Origin: Cupriavidus sp. MP-37
Lineage (GTDB): Bacteria; Pseudomonadota; Gammaproteobacteria; Burkholderiales; Burkholderiaceae
DNA length: 64,000 bases
Direction: 5' to 3'
Assembly: GCF_020618415.1 (NCBI RefSeq)
Contig: NZ_CP085344.1
Location: 310,001 to 374,000 of the forward strand
The notes under the pieces are model-generated. The model had not been told where the DNA came from. It searched no databases and was given only the letters and a program-made list of their open reading frames with translations. Within the stretch, counting starts at the first letter, position 1; each line of letters begins with the position of its first letter. A program made the translations under genes and the position numbers. Positions 17,950-25,586 of the stretch are shown here, piece after piece.

Positions 17950-18675
17950 ATGAGCACAGCCAATACTCCCGCCCTGGAAATCAAGGGCCTGCACGCCTGG
18001 TATGGCGAATCGCACATCCTGCACGGCGTGGACCTGACCGTGAACGCCGGCGAAGTGGTCACGCTGCTGGGCCGCAACGGCGCCGGGCGCACCACCACGC
18101 TGCGCGCGATCATGGGCCTGACCGGCGCGCGCAAGGGCTCGATCCGGGTCAATGGCCACGAGACCATCGGCCTGCCCACGCACAAGATCGCGCACTACGG
18201 CATCGGCTATTGCCCGGAAGAGCGCGCCATCTTCTCCAGCCTCTCATGCGAAGAGAACCTGATGCTGCCGCCGGTGCTCAAGGGCGCCGACGCCAGCCAG
18301 GGCATGAGCGAGGCCGACATCTACGAGATGTTCCCGAACCTGAAGGAGCGCCGCCAGAGCCAGGGCACGCGCCTGTCGGGCGGCGAGCAGCAGATGCTGG
18401 CGGTCGGGCGCATCCTGCGCACCGGCGCCAACCTGCTGCTGCTGGACGAGATCTCGGAAGGGCTGGCACCGGTGATCGTGCAGGCGCTGGCGCGCATGAT
18501 CCGGATGCTCAAGCAGAAGGGGTACACGGTGGTGATGGTGGAGCAAAACTTCCGCTTCGCCGCGCCGCTGGCCGACCGCTTCTACGTGATGGAGCACGGC
18601 ACCATCGTCGAACGCTTCGCAGCCAGCGAGCTCGAGGCCAAGATGCCGGTGCTGCATGAATTGCTCGGGGTCTGA
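17950..18675 (+). CDS. HAAT-family ABC transporter ATP-binding protein (LivF-like) with Arg in Walker A
   Basis: A 241-residue ABC ATPase. The P-loop reads GRNGAGRTTTLRA (about residues 40-52): arginine (codon CGC) stands where nearly all ABC ATPases have the catalytic lysine. The signature RLSGGEQQMLAVGR and Walker B LLLLDEISEGLAPVIV are present, the latter with Ile in place of the usual Pro (DEP). The other key residues look functional, including the switch His-equivalent region VMVEQNFRFA. Both substitutions together suggest a defined subfamily and not a random lesion; the paired LivG-like subunit has a normal Walker A. The gene follows its partner by 16 bp. Confidence 0.85.
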   Translation: MSTANTPALEIKGLHAWYGESHILHGVDLTVNAGEVVTLLGRNGAGRTTTLRAIMGLTGARKGSIRVNGHETIGLPTHKIAHYGIGYCPEERAIFSSLSCEENLMLPPVLKGADASQGMSEADIYEMFPNLKERRQSQGTRLSGGEQQMLAVGRILRTGANLLLLDEISEGLAPVIVQALARMIRMLKQKGYTVVMVEQNFRFAAPLADRFYVMEHGTIVERFAASELEAKMPVLHELLGV

Positions 18676-18754
18676 TCCGCGCAACGCGGGTCGATGGTTG
18701 CTTGTTGGCAGGAACGGGTGGCGCGCACGCCGCCGCAAATCAGGAGACAGGGAA

Positions 18755-19963
18755 ATGAAAAAGACTCGGCTCGCGGCCGCGATGGCGGCCATTGCCATGG
18801 GTGCGGTGTCCTTCGGCGCTGCCGCACAGGTATCGGGCGACACCGTCAAGATCGGCTACATCACCGACATGTCGGGCCTGTATGCCGATATCGACGGCCC
18901 CGGCGGCCTCGAAGCCATCAAGATGGCGATCGAGGACCGCGGCGGCAAGGTGCTGGGCAAGCCCATCGAGATCGTCTCGGCCGACCACCAGAACAAGGCC
19001 GACATCGCCGCCTCGAAGGCGCGCGAATGGATGGACCAGCAGGGCCTGGACATGCTGCTGGGCGGCACCAACTCCGGCACCGCGCTGGCGATGAACAAGG
19101 TGGCTTCCGAGAAGAAGCGCGTCTACATCAACATCGGCGCCGGCACCGCGCGCCTGACCAACGAAGAGTGCTCCCCTTACACGGTGCACTACGCCTATGA
19201 CACGGTGGCGCTGGCCAAGGGCACCGGCAGCGCGGTGGTCAAGCAGGGCGGCAAGTCGTGGTTCTTCCTGACCGCCGACTACGCCTTCGGCCACTCGCTC
19301 GAAAGCGACACCGCGGCGGTGGTCAAGGCCAACGGCGGCACGGTCGCCGGGCAGGTGCGCCATCCGCTGTCGGCTTCGGACTTCTCGTCGTTCCTGCTGC
19401 AGGCGCAATCGTCCAAGGCGCAGATCCTGGGCCTGGCCAATGCCGGCGGCGACACCATCAACTCGATCAAGGCGGCCAAGGAATTCGGCATCACCAAGTC
19501 GATGAAGATCGCCGGCCTGCTGATGTTCATCAACGACATCCATAGCCTGGGTCTGAAGAACACCGAAGGCCTGCTGATGACCGACAGCTGGTACTGGGAC
19601 ATGAACGACGACACCCGCAAGTTCGCCAACCGCTTCTTCGGCAAGATGAAGAAGATGCCGAGCAGCCTGCAGGCAGCGGACTATTCGGCCGCCAGCACCT
19701 ACCTGAAGGCCGTCGAAGCCGCCAAGACCGACGATCCGGACAAGGTCATGGCCGAGCTGAAGAAGATGAAGATCAACGACTTCTACACCAAGGGCTATAT
19801 CCGCCAGGACGGCCGTGGCATCCACGACATGTACCTGATGCAGGTGAAGACCGCGGCCGAATCGAAGAAGCCGTGGGATTACCTGAAGGTGGTCGCGACC
19901 ATCCCGGGCGAGCAGGCCTTCACCACGGTGGCCGAGTCGAAGTGCGCCATGTTGAAGAAGTAA
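18755..19963 (+). CDS. Periplasmic substrate-binding protein of a HAAT-family ABC transporter
   Basis: A 402-residue type I periplasmic binding protein with a signal peptide cleaved after AAA (about residue 24). The mature start VSGDTVKIGYITDMSGLYADIDGPG is the ligand-site entry found in LivK-like proteins. GGTNSGTALAMNKVASEKKRVYINIGAGTARLTNEECSPYTVHYAYDT forms the first-lobe pocket. This subtype (LTNEECSPYTVHY, FFLTADYAFGHSLE) is seen in transporters of aromatic or short-chain carboxylates as well as amino acids, so the ligand is open. The ATG at 18755 follows AGGAG. Reading upstream would add residues overlapping the previous gene. Confidence 0.85.
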   Translation: MKKTRLAAAMAAIAMGAVSFGAAAQVSGDTVKIGYITDMSGLYADIDGPGGLEAIKMAIEDRGGKVLGKPIEIVSADHQNKADIAASKAREWMDQQGLDMLLGGTNSGTALAMNKVASEKKRVYINIGAGTARLTNEECSPYTVHYAYDTVALAKGTGSAVVKQGGKSWFFLTADYAFGHSLESDTAAVVKANGGTVAGQVRHPLSASDFSSFLLQAQSSKAQILGLANAGGDTINSIKAAKEFGITKSMKIAGLLMFINDIHSLGLKNTEGLLMTDSWYWDMNDDTRKFANRFFGKMKKMPSSLQAADYSAASTYLKAVEAAKTDDPDKVMAELKKMKINDFYTKGYIRQDGRGIHDMYLMQVKTAAESKKPWDYLKVVATIPGEQAFTTVAESKCAMLKK

Positions 19964-20007
19964 GAGGGAAGGCCGGCTTGCGCCGTTGGCAAGCCGGCCG
20001 GTTTGCT

Positions 20008-20155
20008 CCCCTCTCCCGCGCGCGGGAGAGGGGCCGGGGGTGAGGGCTGGCCTTACCAAGGCCGCCATGCTGGAACACACCGAAGGCTTCGCTTGATGTG
20101 GTTCCTCGCTAAACCGCCCCTCACCCCAACCCTCTCCCCGTGAGGGGAGAGGGGG
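20008..20155. repeat. Inverted pair of palindromic intergenic elements
   Basis: Left copy (20008-20046): a perfect 26-bp palindrome, CCCCTCTCCCGCG and its complement, followed by GGGGTGAGGG. Right copy (20116-20155) is the same kind of unit in opposite orientation (CCCCTCACCCC, then CCTCTCCCCGTGAGGGGAGAGG). The type of element, C/T-rich arms around a hairpin with a GGTGAGGG tail, is common between genes in beta- and gammaproteobacteria. Here the pair lies between the binding-protein gene and the permease genes of one operon. Confidence 0.75.
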
Positions 20156-20240
20156 AACACCTTGCTTAGGCTAGCTCGGGCGGCTTTGGCGCACCCAAAA
20201 CCGTTGGCTCCGCTTCGTGTCTGCCAACAACCAGCAATCG

Positions 20241-21131
20241 ATGCCCATGGACATCTTCGGAATCCCCCTGCCTGCGATGCTTTCCCAGCTCTTGCTGGGG
20301 CTGGTCAACGGCGCCTTCTATGCGATGCTGAGCCTGGGCCTGGCGGTTATCTTCGGCCTGCTCAACGTCATCAATTTCGCGCACGGTGCGCTCTTCATGC
20401 TGGGCGCGGTGCTGGCCTGGATGGGCATGGAGTACGCCGGGCTGAACTACTGGATCATGCTGCTGCTGTCGCCGCTGGTCGTCGCCGCGCTGGGCGTGGT
20501 GATCGAGAAGACCATGCTGCGCTGGATCTACAAGCTCGACCATATCTACGGCCTGCTGCTGACGCTGGGTATCACGCTGGTGATCGAAGGCATCTTCCGC
20601 TCGGTCTACGGCGTCTCGGGCCTGCCGTACCAGACTCCGGACGCGCTCCAGGGCGCCACCGACCTCGGCTTCATGACCCTGCCCAACTACCGCGCCTGGG
20701 TCGTGGTGGCGTCGCTGGCGGTGTGCTTTGCCACCTGGTACGTGATCGAGAAGACCAAGCTGGGCGCCTACCTGCGCGCCGGCACCGAGAACCCCAAGAT
20801 GGTCGAGGCCTTCGGCGTCAACGTGCCGCTGATGGTGACGCTGACCTACGGCTTCGGCGTGGCGCTGGCGGCGTTTGCCGGCGTGCTGGCGGCGCCGGTG
20901 ATCCAGATCTCGCCGCTGATGGGGCAGAACCTGATCATCGTCGTGTTCGCGGTGGTAGTGATCGGCGGCATGGGTTCGATCATGGGCTCGATCCTGACCG
21001 GCCTCGGCCTGGGCGTGATCGAAGGCCTGACCAAAGTGTTCTATCCGGAAGCATCGGCGACCGTGGTGTTCTTCATCATGGTGATCGTGCTGCTGCTGCG
21101 CCCGGCCGGGCTGTTCGGCAAGGAGAAGTGA
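20241..21131 (+). CDS. HAAT-family ABC transporter permease (LivH-like)
   Basis: A permease of about 296 residues with eight predicted membrane helices. The N-terminus MPMDIFGIPLPAMLSQLLLGLVNGAFYAMLSLGLAVIFGLLN and NVINFAHGALFMLGA are typical of LivH. The cytoplasmic coupling segment lies around RAGTENPKMVEAFGVNV. ATG at 20241 or 20247, or an upstream GTG at 20217, are possible starts. None has a clear ribosome site, and the first was chosen because homologues begin close to MDIFGIPL. The stop overlaps the livM-like start (TGATG). It is separated from the binding-protein gene by the inverted palindromic elements. Confidence 0.85.
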   Translation: MPMDIFGIPLPAMLSQLLLGLVNGAFYAMLSLGLAVIFGLLNVINFAHGALFMLGAVLAWMGMEYAGLNYWIMLLLSPLVVAALGVVIEKTMLRWIYKLDHIYGLLLTLGITLVIEGIFRSVYGVSGLPYQTPDALQGATDLGFMTLPNYRAWVVVASLAVCFATWYVIEKTKLGAYLRAGTENPKMVEAFGVNVPLMVTLTYGFGVALAAFAGVLAAPVIQISPLMGQNLIIVVFAVVVIGGMGSIMGSILTGLGLGVIEGLTKVFYPEASATVVFFIMVIVLLLRPAGLFGKEK

Positions 21132-22186
21132 TGAGCGCACCGTCCACATCATCGACGCCAGCCACCGTGGCGGCCAATGCAGGCAAGGCAGGAAAGGGAC
21201 AAGGCGTGCACAAGAAACTGTTGTACGGATTGCTGCTGCTGGCACTGCTGGTGGCGCCGCTGGCCGGGGCGTATCCGGTGTTCGTGCTCAAGGTGCTGTG
21301 CTTCGCGCTGTTTGCGTGCGCCTTCAACCTGCTGATCGGCTACACCGGGCTGCTGTCGTTCGGCCATGCGGCTTTTTTCGGCGGCGCCGGCTACGCCGCC
21401 GGCCATGCCATGAAGGTGTGGGGCGTGACGCCGGAGGTGGGCCTGATCCTGGGCACCGCCACGGGCGCGCTGATCGGCTACGTGGTGGGCTCGCTGGCGA
21501 TCCGGCGCCAGGGCATCTATTTCTCGATGATCACGCTGGCGCTGGCGCAGATGCTGTTCTTCATCTGCCTGCAGGCGCCGTTCACCGGCGGTGAGGACGG
21601 GCTGCAGGGCATTCCGCGCGGCAAGCTGTTCGGCGTGCTGCCGTTGTCGGATGACCTGACGCTGTACTACGTGGCGCTGGTGATCATCGTGGCCGCTTTC
21701 GCGCTGATCGTGCGCACCGTGCATTCGCCGTTCGGCCAGATCCTGAAGGCGATCAAGGAGAACGAGCCGCGCGCGGTGTCGCTGGGCTATGACGTCGACC
21801 GCTTCAAGCTGACCGCGTTCGTGCTGTCGGCGGCGCTGTCGGGGCTGGCCGGCTCGATCAAGGCGCTGGTGCTGGGCTTCGAGACGCTGACCGACGTGCA
21901 CTGGTCGATGTCGGGCTCGGTGATCCTGATGACGCTGGTCGGCGGCCTCGGCACGTTGTCGGGCCCGATCGTCGGTGCGTTCGTGATCGTCGCGCTCGAG
22001 AACAAGCTGGGCGACATCGGCAACTTCCTGGCGTCGGTGACCGGCATCTCGTGGTTCGGCACGCTGGGCGAGTCGGTGACCATGGTGACCGGGGTGATCT
22101 TCGTGATCTGCGTGCTGACCTTCCGCCGCGGCATCATGGGCGAGCTGCTGGCGCGCTTCGGCGGACACGCCGGGCGCAAGGAGTGA
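21131..22186 (+). CDS. HAAT-family ABC transporter permease (LivM-like)
   Basis: A 351-residue permease. A short hydrophilic N-terminus of about 35 residues precedes the first helix (LLYGLLLLALLVAPLAGAYPVF). The LivM marker region FNLLIGYTGLLSFGHAAFFGGAGYAAG is followed by further helices and the coupling loop KAIKENEPRAVSLGYDVDRFKL (about 218-240). The end VICVLTFRRGIMGELLARFGG is standard. The start overlaps the preceding stop by one base. Unlike the second transporter in this window, no ATPase is fused to it, because both ATPase genes come first in this operon. A strong terminator follows at 22352. Confidence 0.87.
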   Translation: MSAPSTSSTPATVAANAGKAGKGQGVHKKLLYGLLLLALLVAPLAGAYPVFVLKVLCFALFACAFNLLIGYTGLLSFGHAAFFGGAGYAAGHAMKVWGVTPEVGLILGTATGALIGYVVGSLAIRRQGIYFSMITLALAQMLFFICLQAPFTGGEDGLQGIPRGKLFGVLPLSDDLTLYYVALVIIVAAFALIVRTVHSPFGQILKAIKENEPRAVSLGYDVDRFKLTAFVLSAALSGLAGSIKALVLGFETLTDVHWSMSGSVILMTLVGGLGTLSGPIVGAFVIVALENKLGDIGNFLASVTGISWFGTLGESVTMVTGVIFVICVLTFRRGIMGELLARFGGHAGRKE

Positions 22187-22503
22187 CCGCGGGTCGACAT
22201 GCCCGATTCTGGGGCTAGGGTTTTTTCTAGCTTGTCCGCAATGCACCGCTTCGTTACATTCCATATACGGTTTTCGCAGGTTAAATGGAGGCGGAAGCGA
22301 GGAGACGACAGGCGCGCACCCGGTGTCGGGTAGCAGCGTTATAAATAAAGGGCGTTGCCGGGTGATCCTCGGCAACGCTTTTTTCATTGAGGCTTCGCAC
22401 CCGTTAGTGACGCTTTCGCCCTGTTTTGGGGCATTCATGCCGCATCGGCATCACCTTGCGGCCTCACGCATGCGACAATGCGGGCGCTTCTTGCTGCTCG
22501 CCC
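22187..22503. other. Intergenic region after the first ABC transporter operon
   Basis: A 317-bp gap. It contains a short T-loop hairpin (GCTAG...CTAGC, about 22213-22231), a lower-GC patch around 22230-22285 and the operon terminator at 22352. No gene was recognised. Confidence 0.5.
22352..22384 (+). terminator. Rho-independent terminator of the first ABC transporter operon
   Basis: Perfect 9-bp stem GCGTTGCCG / CGGCAACGC with a nine-base loop, followed by six T. It lies 166 bp after the livM-like stop. Confidence 0.88.
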
Positions 22504-23040
22504 ATGTCCGCAACCGTTCCCCCTGATCCATCCCCAACTGTCCCGCGCGCGGGCGGCCATGTCCCGCCGCAGGTCCGCGTACGCGTGGGGCAGGGCGCCG
22601 ACGCTGCCCTGGTGTCGGACTGGCTGGACCGGATCCAGCCCTTGCCCGTGCCCGACGCGCGCGCGCGGCAACTGATGCTGGGCGAACTGCTGGCCCAGTC
22701 CGGGCGCGGCATCTGCCTGCTGGCCAGCGACGCGCCGGACGGCGGCGCTCCGCTCGCCTGCCTGCCGGTGGCCTTGCTGCCCAGCCTCGAGCTGGCGGGC
22801 CTTGCGGCCTGCGCCACCGAATGGTGGGTACGACCAGAGCTGGACGCGGCCGCCCGCCGCGCCTGCCTGGAAGCCTGCTGCGCCACGCTGGCCGAGTGGG
22901 GCCGTGCGCACGGCATCCGCCACGCGCTGCTGGCGCCCGGGCTGGTGGCCGGCCACGGCGGCGCGCCGCCCGGCTTCCGCCTGCACGGCAACGGCATGTG
23001 GCACGGCAGTCTGGTGCCCGCGGCCAAGGTACTCGGCTGA
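22504..23040 (+). CDS. Hypothetical protein, weakly acetyltransferase-like
   Basis: A 178-residue cytoplasmic protein with no signal peptide or membrane segment. After a Pro-rich N-terminus (about 25 residues) it has alternating strand/helix character. ATEWWVRPELDAAARRACLEACCATLAEWGRAHGIRHALL (about 100-140) vaguely recalls the acetyl-CoA region of GNAT enzymes, but the Q/RxxGxG/A motif is missing. Function is therefore unknown. Codon use is typical of neighbours, and the ATG at 22504 fits better than upstream starts, which would run into the AT-richer spacer. It may share a transcript with the TSUP gene 89 bp downstream. Confidence 0.6.
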   Translation: MSATVPPDPSPTVPRAGGHVPPQVRVRVGQGADAALVSDWLDRIQPLPVPDARARQLMLGELLAQSGRGICLLASDAPDGGAPLACLPVALLPSLELAGLAACATEWWVRPELDAAARRACLEACCATLAEWGRAHGIRHALLAPGLVAGHGGAPPGFRLHGNGMWHGSLVPAAKVLG

Positions 23041-23129
23041 TCCGCTTTGCGCCGGTGGTGCGCCGGCGCCGCGGTTCCGGCCGTTGCTGGCCATCCTCCT
23101 TTCCTTTTCCCCCTTTTCGCTTTTCTGCA

Positions 23130-23891
23130 ATGACGGAATTCGCATTCCTGGCGCTTGCCGCCTTTCTCGCCGGCCTGATCGACGCGGTCGCCGGCGGCGG
23201 CGGGCTGGTCCAGATCCCGGCGCTGTTCTCGGCCTATCCCAACCTGGCGCCGGCGACCCTGCTCGGCACCAACAAGGTCGGATCGATCGCCGGCACCGCC
23301 AGCGCGGCGCTGCGCTACGGCCGCAGCGTGCGCATCTACTGGGGCGCGACCGCGCCGGCGGTGGTGGCGGCCTTCGCGTGCTCGATGGCCGGCGCCTGGG
23401 CGCTGACCATGATCCCGGCCGAGCCGCTGCGCAAGGCGCTGCCGTTCGTGCTGGTGGCACTGCTGGTCTACACCGTCGCCAAGAAGGACCTGGGCGCCGA
23501 GCATGCGCCCACGCTGAGCGGCTGGGGCGAGCGCGGCGCGGCGCTGCTGGCCGGCGCCGTGCTGGGCTTCTATGACGGCGTGTTCGGGCCCGGCACCGGC
23601 AGCTTCCTGATGATCGTGTTCGTGCGGGTGTTCGGCTATGACTTCCTGCACGCGGCGGCGTCGACCAAGCTGGTCAACCTGGCCACCAACCTGGCGGCGC
23701 TGCTGCTGCTCGCCAGCAAGGGCCATATCTGGTGGCAGCTGGGCCTGGTGATGGCGGTGGCCAACGTCGCCGGCAGCCAGGTCGGCAGCAGGCTGGCGCT
23801 GCGCCACGGCAGCGCCTTCGTGCGCAAGGTGTTTATCGTGGTGGTGAGCGCGCTGATCCTGAAGACCGCCTGGGATGCCTTCGTGCGCTGA
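23130..23891 (+). CDS. TSUP (TauE/SafE/YfcA) family membrane transporter
   Basis: A 253-residue protein with about seven or eight membrane helices in two related halves. The conserved TSUP motifs are present: the N-half GLIDAVAGGGGLVQIPAL (about residues 15-32) with LLGTNKVGSIAGT, and the C-half GFYDGVFGPGTGSFLMI with ASTKLVNLATNLAAL. It matches YfcA-type members. The family exports or imports sulfur-containing or organic anions such as sulfite, sulfoacetate and taurine-derived compounds. The substrate here cannot be told from sequence. The ATG at 23130 has only a weak upstream purine site. It stands between two HAAT transporter operons. Confidence 0.85.
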   Translation: MTEFAFLALAAFLAGLIDAVAGGGGLVQIPALFSAYPNLAPATLLGTNKVGSIAGTASAALRYGRSVRIYWGATAPAVVAAFACSMAGAWALTMIPAEPLRKALPFVLVALLVYTVAKKDLGAEHAPTLSGWGERGAALLAGAVLGFYDGVFGPGTGSFLMIVFVRVFGYDFLHAAASTKLVNLATNLAALLLLASKGHIWWQLGLVMAVANVAGSQVGSRLALRHGSAFVRKVFIVVVSALILKTAWDAFVR

Positions 23892-23973
23892 CGGGACAGC
23901 GGGACGGGGCGGGCGATGCGGGTTAGTCCTCGCTGTTCGCGCCAGGGCCCTGTGATAGACTCGATCCGCATTC

Positions 23974-23989
23974 CCGACCGCACGGTCGG
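23974..23989. promoter_or_regulatory. 16-bp perfect palindrome upstream of the second binding-protein gene
   Basis: CCGACCG-CA-CGGTCGG, about 190 bp before the start at 24182. This size and symmetry suit a TetR- or GntR-type dimer operator. A possible extended -10 lies just upstream (TGTGATAGACT, 23951-23961). The cognate regulator is not identifiable within the window. Confidence 0.5.
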
Positions 23990-24121
23990 TGAATCACCGA
24001 AGCGCCTTTCCGGGGGGAGTGGCGTGGACGGGAAATTGGGGAGCGGCCTGTGTCGTTCCTGGTTGTAGCGCAGGTGCCGGCGCTGTGCCTGCGTTGACCC
24101 GAGGGGTCGAGCCAAAAAAGG

Positions 24122-24152
24122 GGCATCCGCCGGCGGACGCCGGACGGATGCC
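24122..24152 (+). terminator. Strong hairpin in the leader of the second binding-protein gene (attenuator or terminator)
   Basis: A 13-bp stem with a single bulged A: GGCATCCG + CCGGC, loop GGAC, GCCGG + A + CGGATGCC, then TTTCCGTTT. Six A at 24114-24119 precede it. It ends 29 bp before the ATG at 24182, so it must form in the leader of that mRNA. It could attenuate, protect the 5' end or terminate an upstream transcript. Confidence 0.6.
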
Positions 24153-24181
24153 TTTCCGTTTCAGGAACCGAAGGAGACAAG

Positions 24182-25330
24182 ATGGATTTCAAGCGCGCCA
24201 GCCTGCTGGCAATCGCTGCGGCCAGCCTGGTTGCCGGGGCCGCCCAGGCGCAGGTCAAGGTCGGGGTGACGGTATCGGCCACCGGTCCGGCGGCATCGCT
24301 GGGCATTCCGGAAAAGAACACCTTCACGCTGATGCCCAAGGAGATCGCGGGCAAGAAGATCGAGTACATCGTGCTGGACGATGCCTCGGACACCACCACG
24401 GCGGTCAAGAACACGCGCAAGCTGATCAGCGAAGACAAGGTCGACGTGATGGTCGGCTCGACCGTCACGCCCAACTCGCTGGCGATGGTCGACGTGGTCG
24501 CCGAGAACGAGACCCCGATGATCACCATGGCGGCCTCGGCCCGCATCATCGAGCCCATGGACGCCAAGCGCGCGTGGGTCTTCAAGACCCCGCAGAACGA
24601 CTCGCACATGGCCACCGCCATTGCCGAGCACATGAGCAACAACAACGTGAAGACGGTGGCGTTCATCGGCTTCGCGGATGCCTATGGCGACAGCTGGGCG
24701 CAGGAATTCGCCAAGGTGGCCGAGCTGCGCAAGATCAAGGTCGTCGCCAACGAACGCTTTGCCCGTACCGATACCTCGGTCACCGGGCAGGTGCTGAAGA
24801 TGATGGGCGCCAACGCCGACGCGGTGCTGATCGCCGGCTCGGGCACGCCCGCCGCGCTGCCGGCCAAGACGCTCAAGGAACGCGGCTACAAGGGCAAGGT
24901 CTACCAGACCCACGGCGTGGCCAATGCCGACTTCCTGCGCGTGTGCGGCAAGGATTGCGAAGGCACCTTCCTGCCCGCCGGACCGCTGCTGGTGGCCGAG
25001 CAGCTGCCCGACAGCAATCCGGTGAAGAAGCCGGCGCTGACCTACAAGACCGCCTATGAGAAGGCCTTCGGCGGACAGGTCTCGACCTTCGGCGGCCATG
25101 CCTGGGATGCGGGCCTGATCCTGCAGCACGCCATCCCGGAAGCGCTGAAGAAGGGCCAGCCGGGCACCAAGGAGTTCCGCAAGGCACTGCGCGACGCCAT
25201 GGAGCAAACCAGGAACCTGCCGGTGTCGCACGGCATCATGAACATGAGCGCCACCGACCACCTCGGCTTCGACCAGCGCGCGCGCGTGATGGTGCAGATC
25301 GTCGACGGCAAGTGGAAGCTGCTGAAATAA
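24182..25330 (+). CDS. Branched-chain amino acid ABC transporter substrate-binding protein (LivK-like)
   Basis: A 382-residue periplasmic binding protein with a signal peptide cleaved after AQA (about residue 23), then QVKVGVTVSATGPAASLGIPEKNTF, a LivK-type ligand entry. VGSTVTPNSLAMVDVVAENETPMITMAASA forms the pocket in lobe 1 and GFADAYGDSWAQEFAKVAELRKIKVVANERFARTDTSVTGQVLKM the hinge and lobe 2. It serves the livH / livMG / livF genes downstream. A 10-bp-stem terminator after its stop probably makes the binding protein more abundant than the membrane parts. AGGAGACAAG precedes the ATG. Confidence 0.88.
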   Translation: MDFKRASLLAIAAASLVAGAAQAQVKVGVTVSATGPAASLGIPEKNTFTLMPKEIAGKKIEYIVLDDASDTTTAVKNTRKLISEDKVDVMVGSTVTPNSLAMVDVVAENETPMITMAASARIIEPMDAKRAWVFKTPQNDSHMATAIAEHMSNNNVKTVAFIGFADAYGDSWAQEFAKVAELRKIKVVANERFARTDTSVTGQVLKMMGANADAVLIAGSGTPAALPAKTLKERGYKGKVYQTHGVANADFLRVCGKDCEGTFLPAGPLLVAEQLPDSNPVKKPALTYKTAYEKAFGGQVSTFGGHAWDAGLILQHAIPEALKKGQPGTKEFRKALRDAMEQTRNLPVSHGIMNMSATDHLGFDQRARVMVQIVDGKWKLLK

Positions 25331-25389
25331 GCGGCTGACCCGGGCGTCTGGCGCCGGCCGGCCAGACCTGCCGGCGTTTCAGTGAAGCA

Positions 25390-25419
25390 GGGCGCATGGC
25401 TGACCATGCGCCCTTTTTT
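25390..25419 (+). terminator. Rho-independent terminator between livK-like and livH-like genes
   Basis: Perfect 10-bp stem GGGCGCATGG / CCATGCGCCC with loop CTGA and six T. It lies 60 bp after the binding-protein stop and 170 bp before the permease start. Confidence 0.92.
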
Positions 25420-25586
25420 CTGGCGCGCCGGCTCGCGTGTCCGCCAACCTAGGGTTGCTCTGTATTTCCGCAATGCGCAACCCGTTTACTATTTCGTAAC
25501 CCGAAGCGAGCACCACCCTGTCGGCCCGTCGGCGCCCCGCTGACCCCGTTCGATGCAGGCAGGTTTTCCAACAAGACGGGGAGACA

